The translations under genes were made by a program, and so were the position numbers. Positions 61,984 to 64,000 of a stretch of 64,000 nt of DNA are shown one piece after another. Numbering within the stretch: the first letter of the stretch is position 1; every line of letters starts with the position of its first letter. Source of the stretch: Rossellomorea aquimaris. GTDB lineage: Bacteria; Bacillota; Bacilli; Bacillales; Bacillaceae_B. The stretch is taken from positions 62,001 through 126,000 of the forward strand of contig NZ_QNRJ01000005.1 in NCBI RefSeq assembly GCF_003315075.1, written 5' to 3'. The notes under the pieces were generated by a model that worked only from the letters and a program-made list of their open reading frames with translations, made no database searches and was not told the DNA's origin.

Positions 61984-64000
61984 ATGGAACTGATGGCTCG
62001 AATGGAGAAAACAAAAAAATATGCCAGGGTGGCAGTCGTTGCAGGTTTATTGGTTTCGGTTTTGATGTTTGCCGGGCTGATCGGAGTTTTAGCATACGCT
62101 AAAATTCAGGGGCCCCCTCCGCTTGCCGTGCCTCAATCCACTTTGCTCTACGGTGAGGACGGTTCGGTTATAGGGGAAACGAATACAGGAGAGAAACGCT
62201 ATTGGGTGAGCCTGAAGGAAATCTCCCCAGCGCTCATCGAAGCGACCATCTCCATTGAAGACAAAAGCTTCTATCAGCACTATGGCTTCGACATCAAACG
62301 GATGGCGGGAGCAGCACTTGCCGACTTGAAAGCCATGGCAAAGGTGCAGGGAGCCAGTACCATTTCCCAGCAGTATGCTCGTAATCTATTTTTATCCCAT
62401 GACAAGACATGGAAAAGAAAGATTTTAGAAGCCCTCTATACGATTCGGATCGAGATGAACTATTCGAAGAAAGAAATTCTGGAAGGCTATTTAAATACCA
62501 TTTATTATGGTCACGGAGCCTACGGGGTCCAGGCAGCAAGTCAATACTATTTCGGTAAGGACGCCAACCAACTGACCGTTGCGGAAGCCACTATGCTTGC
62601 CGGAATTCCGAAAGCACCGACCTACTATTCACCCGTCGCCAATATGGAGAATGCCAAGAAGCGCCAGGAACTGATCCTTCAGTCCATGACCGAGGACGGC
62701 TTCATTACAAAAGAACAACAGGCGGCTTCAAAGGCAGCTCCCATTACCATTACAGGGGAACATGCACACCATAAAGCAGAAACGGCCCCTTACTTTCAAG
62801 ATGTTGTGAAAAGTATTCTGCGCTCTGACCTGGGCATCGAAGAGCGTACCATTGAAATGGGCGGACTGAAGGTATACACAACCCTTGATCCCGACCATCA
62901 AAAAGTCGCAGAAAAAGTCGTGAAGGAACAAATCCCTGATGAGTCTGGTATTCAACTGGGCTTTGTATCGATGAACCCAAAGAACGGCCATGTTACAGCG
63001 CTTGTCGGAGGAAGAAGCTATGAGGAAAGTCCGTTTAATCGTGCGGTTCAGGCCGTTCGCCAGCCGGGATCAACGATTAAACCGCTCCTGTACTATTCTG
63101 CCCTGGAGCAAGGCTTCACCCCGTCTACAACGATGAAAAGTGAGTTAACATCATTCACATTTGATGATGGCAAAGCGAAATACACACCTCATAACTACAA
63201 CAACAAATATGCAGGGGAAGACATCACCCTCGCTCAGGCCATCGCTCTTTCAGATAATGTGTACGCAGTGAAAACCCACCTTTTCATTGGTCAGGATACC
63301 TTAACGAAAACAGCTCAGGATACATTCGGATTAACGACAAAGGTTAAAAAATACCCTTCCTCCGCACTCGGTACATCCGGTGCCAGGGTCATCGATATGG
63401 TCAACGCCTACAATATTTTTGCCAACGGCGGCTATAAGGTGAAACCGGTATTCATTACACGTGTGGAAGACTGGTCCGGTAACGTCATTTATGAAAATAA
63501 AGCCGTCAAAGAACAAGTTTTGGACCCTGACCAGGCGTATGTCATGACCCATATGCTGAGTGGTATATTTGATCCGAAGCTCAATGATTACTCAACGGTA
63601 ACGGGTATCCAGATCCGGAAAGACGCCACCCGTCCCTATGCGGGAAAATCAGGTACCACCAACACAGATAACTGGATGATCGGCTACTCACCCCAGCTCA
63701 CAGCAGGGGTGTGGACCGGCTATGACAAAGAAAAAGAAATCTCCCTGGTCGACGATAAATATGTAGCCAAGAAACTCTGGGTGAATTTCATGGAGCAAGC
63801 GCTGAAGGATGAACCCGTCAAAAACTTCAAACCGACGAAAGGCGTCGTCGGCGTAGCCGTGAACCCCCATAACGGGAAACTGGCCACAGAAGACTGTCCC
63901 GTCCAGCGCTTCACATACTTTGTTAAAGGAACCGAACCAACCGAATACTGCCATGAACACCTGGGTGAAAATGAGGAACCAAAAGAGAAAGCGCCTGCAA
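61984..64000 (+). CDS. pbpG: Class A penicillin-binding protein (PbpG-like), 3' end missing
   Basis: A bifunctional peptidoglycan synthase cut by the window edge; 672 codons are open. One membrane helix (about 17-38), GT51 transglycosylase (about 60-235) with catalytic Glu in IEDKSFYQHYG and QGASTISQQYARNLFL, then a transpeptidase with the active Ser in QPGSTIKPLLY (near 365), SxN as LSDN, and KSGTTN (near 555). GGGGAGAGG precedes the ATG; an ATG three codons later is an alternative. Position after speE matches B. subtilis pbpG, which is forespore-expressed; that timing is inferred here. Confidence 0.9.
   Translation, partial: MELMARMEKTKKYARVAVVAGLLVSVLMFAGLIGVLAYAKIQGPPPLAVPQSTLLYGEDGSVIGETNTGEKRYWVSLKEISPALIEATISIEDKSFYQHYGFDIKRMAGAALADLKAMAKVQGASTISQQYARNLFLSHDKTWKRKILEALYTIRIEMNYSKKEILEGYLNTIYYGHGAYGVQAASQYYFGKDANQLTVAEATMLAGIPKAPTYYSPVANMENAKKRQELILQSMTEDGFITKEQQAASKAAPITITGEHAHHKAETAPYFQDVVKSILRSDLGIEERTIEMGGLKVYTTLDPDHQKVAEKVVKEQIPDESGIQLGFVSMNPKNGHVTALVGGRSYEESPFNRAVQAVRQPGSTIKPLLYYSALEQGFTPSTTMKSELTSFTFDDGKAKYTPHNYNNKYAGEDITLAQAIALSDNVYAVKTHLFIGQDTLTKTAQDTFGLTTKVKKYPSSALGTSGARVIDMVNAYNIFANGGYKVKPVFITRVEDWSGNVIYENKAVKEQVLDPDQAYVMTHMLSGIFDPKLNDYSTVTGIQIRKDATRPYAGKSGTTNTDNWMIGYSPQLTAGVWTGYDKEKEISLVDDKYVAKKLWVNFMEQALKDEPVKNFKPTKGVVGVAVNPHNGKLATEDCPVQRFTYFVKGTEPTEYCHEHLGENEEPKEKAPA

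Overview
The window looks like a chromosomal segment of an endospore-forming member of the Bacillaceae (Bacillus/Rossellomorea-like). Three things support this: AT-rich intergenic DNA, strong GGAGG-type ribosome binding sites with frequent GTG/TTG starts, and a gene order that follows the Bacillus subtilis spoIIQ-to-pbpG interval almost gene for gene. Nearly everything is on the minus strand, so transcription runs from high to low coordinates. The plus-strand exceptions are a VanZ-like gene (1.2 kb), a ywjG homologue (34.5 kb), cls-uvsE (54.6-56.8 kb) and a penicillin-binding protein cut by the right edge (from 62 kb).

Layout: 0.1-5.5 kb, sporulation and envelope (spoIIQ, vanZ-like, spoIID, murAA, ywmB, DUF1146). 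5.6-12.9 kb, complete F1Fo ATP synthase operon with atpI and atpZ. 13.5-21.8 kb, upp, glyA, ywlG-rpiB, a chemoreceptor gene added after ywlE, mntP, ywlC and ywlB, with a cluster of DnaA boxes around the ywlC start. 22-29 kb, spoIIR, prfA-prmC, a sporulation-type lipoprotein, tdk, rpmE and rho. 29.1-34.3 kb, glpX, murAB, transaldolase, fbaA and a spo0F with an unusual C-terminal tail. 35.7-39.6 kb, a ribose-type ABC transporter controlled by a complete SAM-I (S-box) riboswitch, which suggests methylthioribose or a related compound as cargo. 39.7-42.4 kb, pyrG with an apparently conserved G-addition attenuator, then rpoE. 42.6-54.5 kb, an acyl-CoA degradation cluster (fadF, thiolase, hydroxyacyl-CoA dehydrogenase, two acyl-CoA dehydrogenases, TetR regulator, fused isobutyryl-CoA mutase icmF) behind a promoter that contains a FadR-type palindrome. 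54.6-64 kb, cls, uvsE, a small XapX gene, argS-ywiB, speE-speB and pbp.

The most unusual material is intergenic. Four copies of a 110-253 bp imperfect inverted-repeat element occur, two of them carrying a second hairpin element in the middle; that second element also stands alone as a tandem pair and shows compensatory stem changes. An 11-mer, GGTCCGTCCCT, occurs 13 times, often in a terminator stem or loop and once inside the prmC coding sequence. A pair of ~100 bp hairpin elements lies inside the acyl-CoA operon. No phage, insertion-sequence transposase, CRISPR array, tRNA or rRNA was found.
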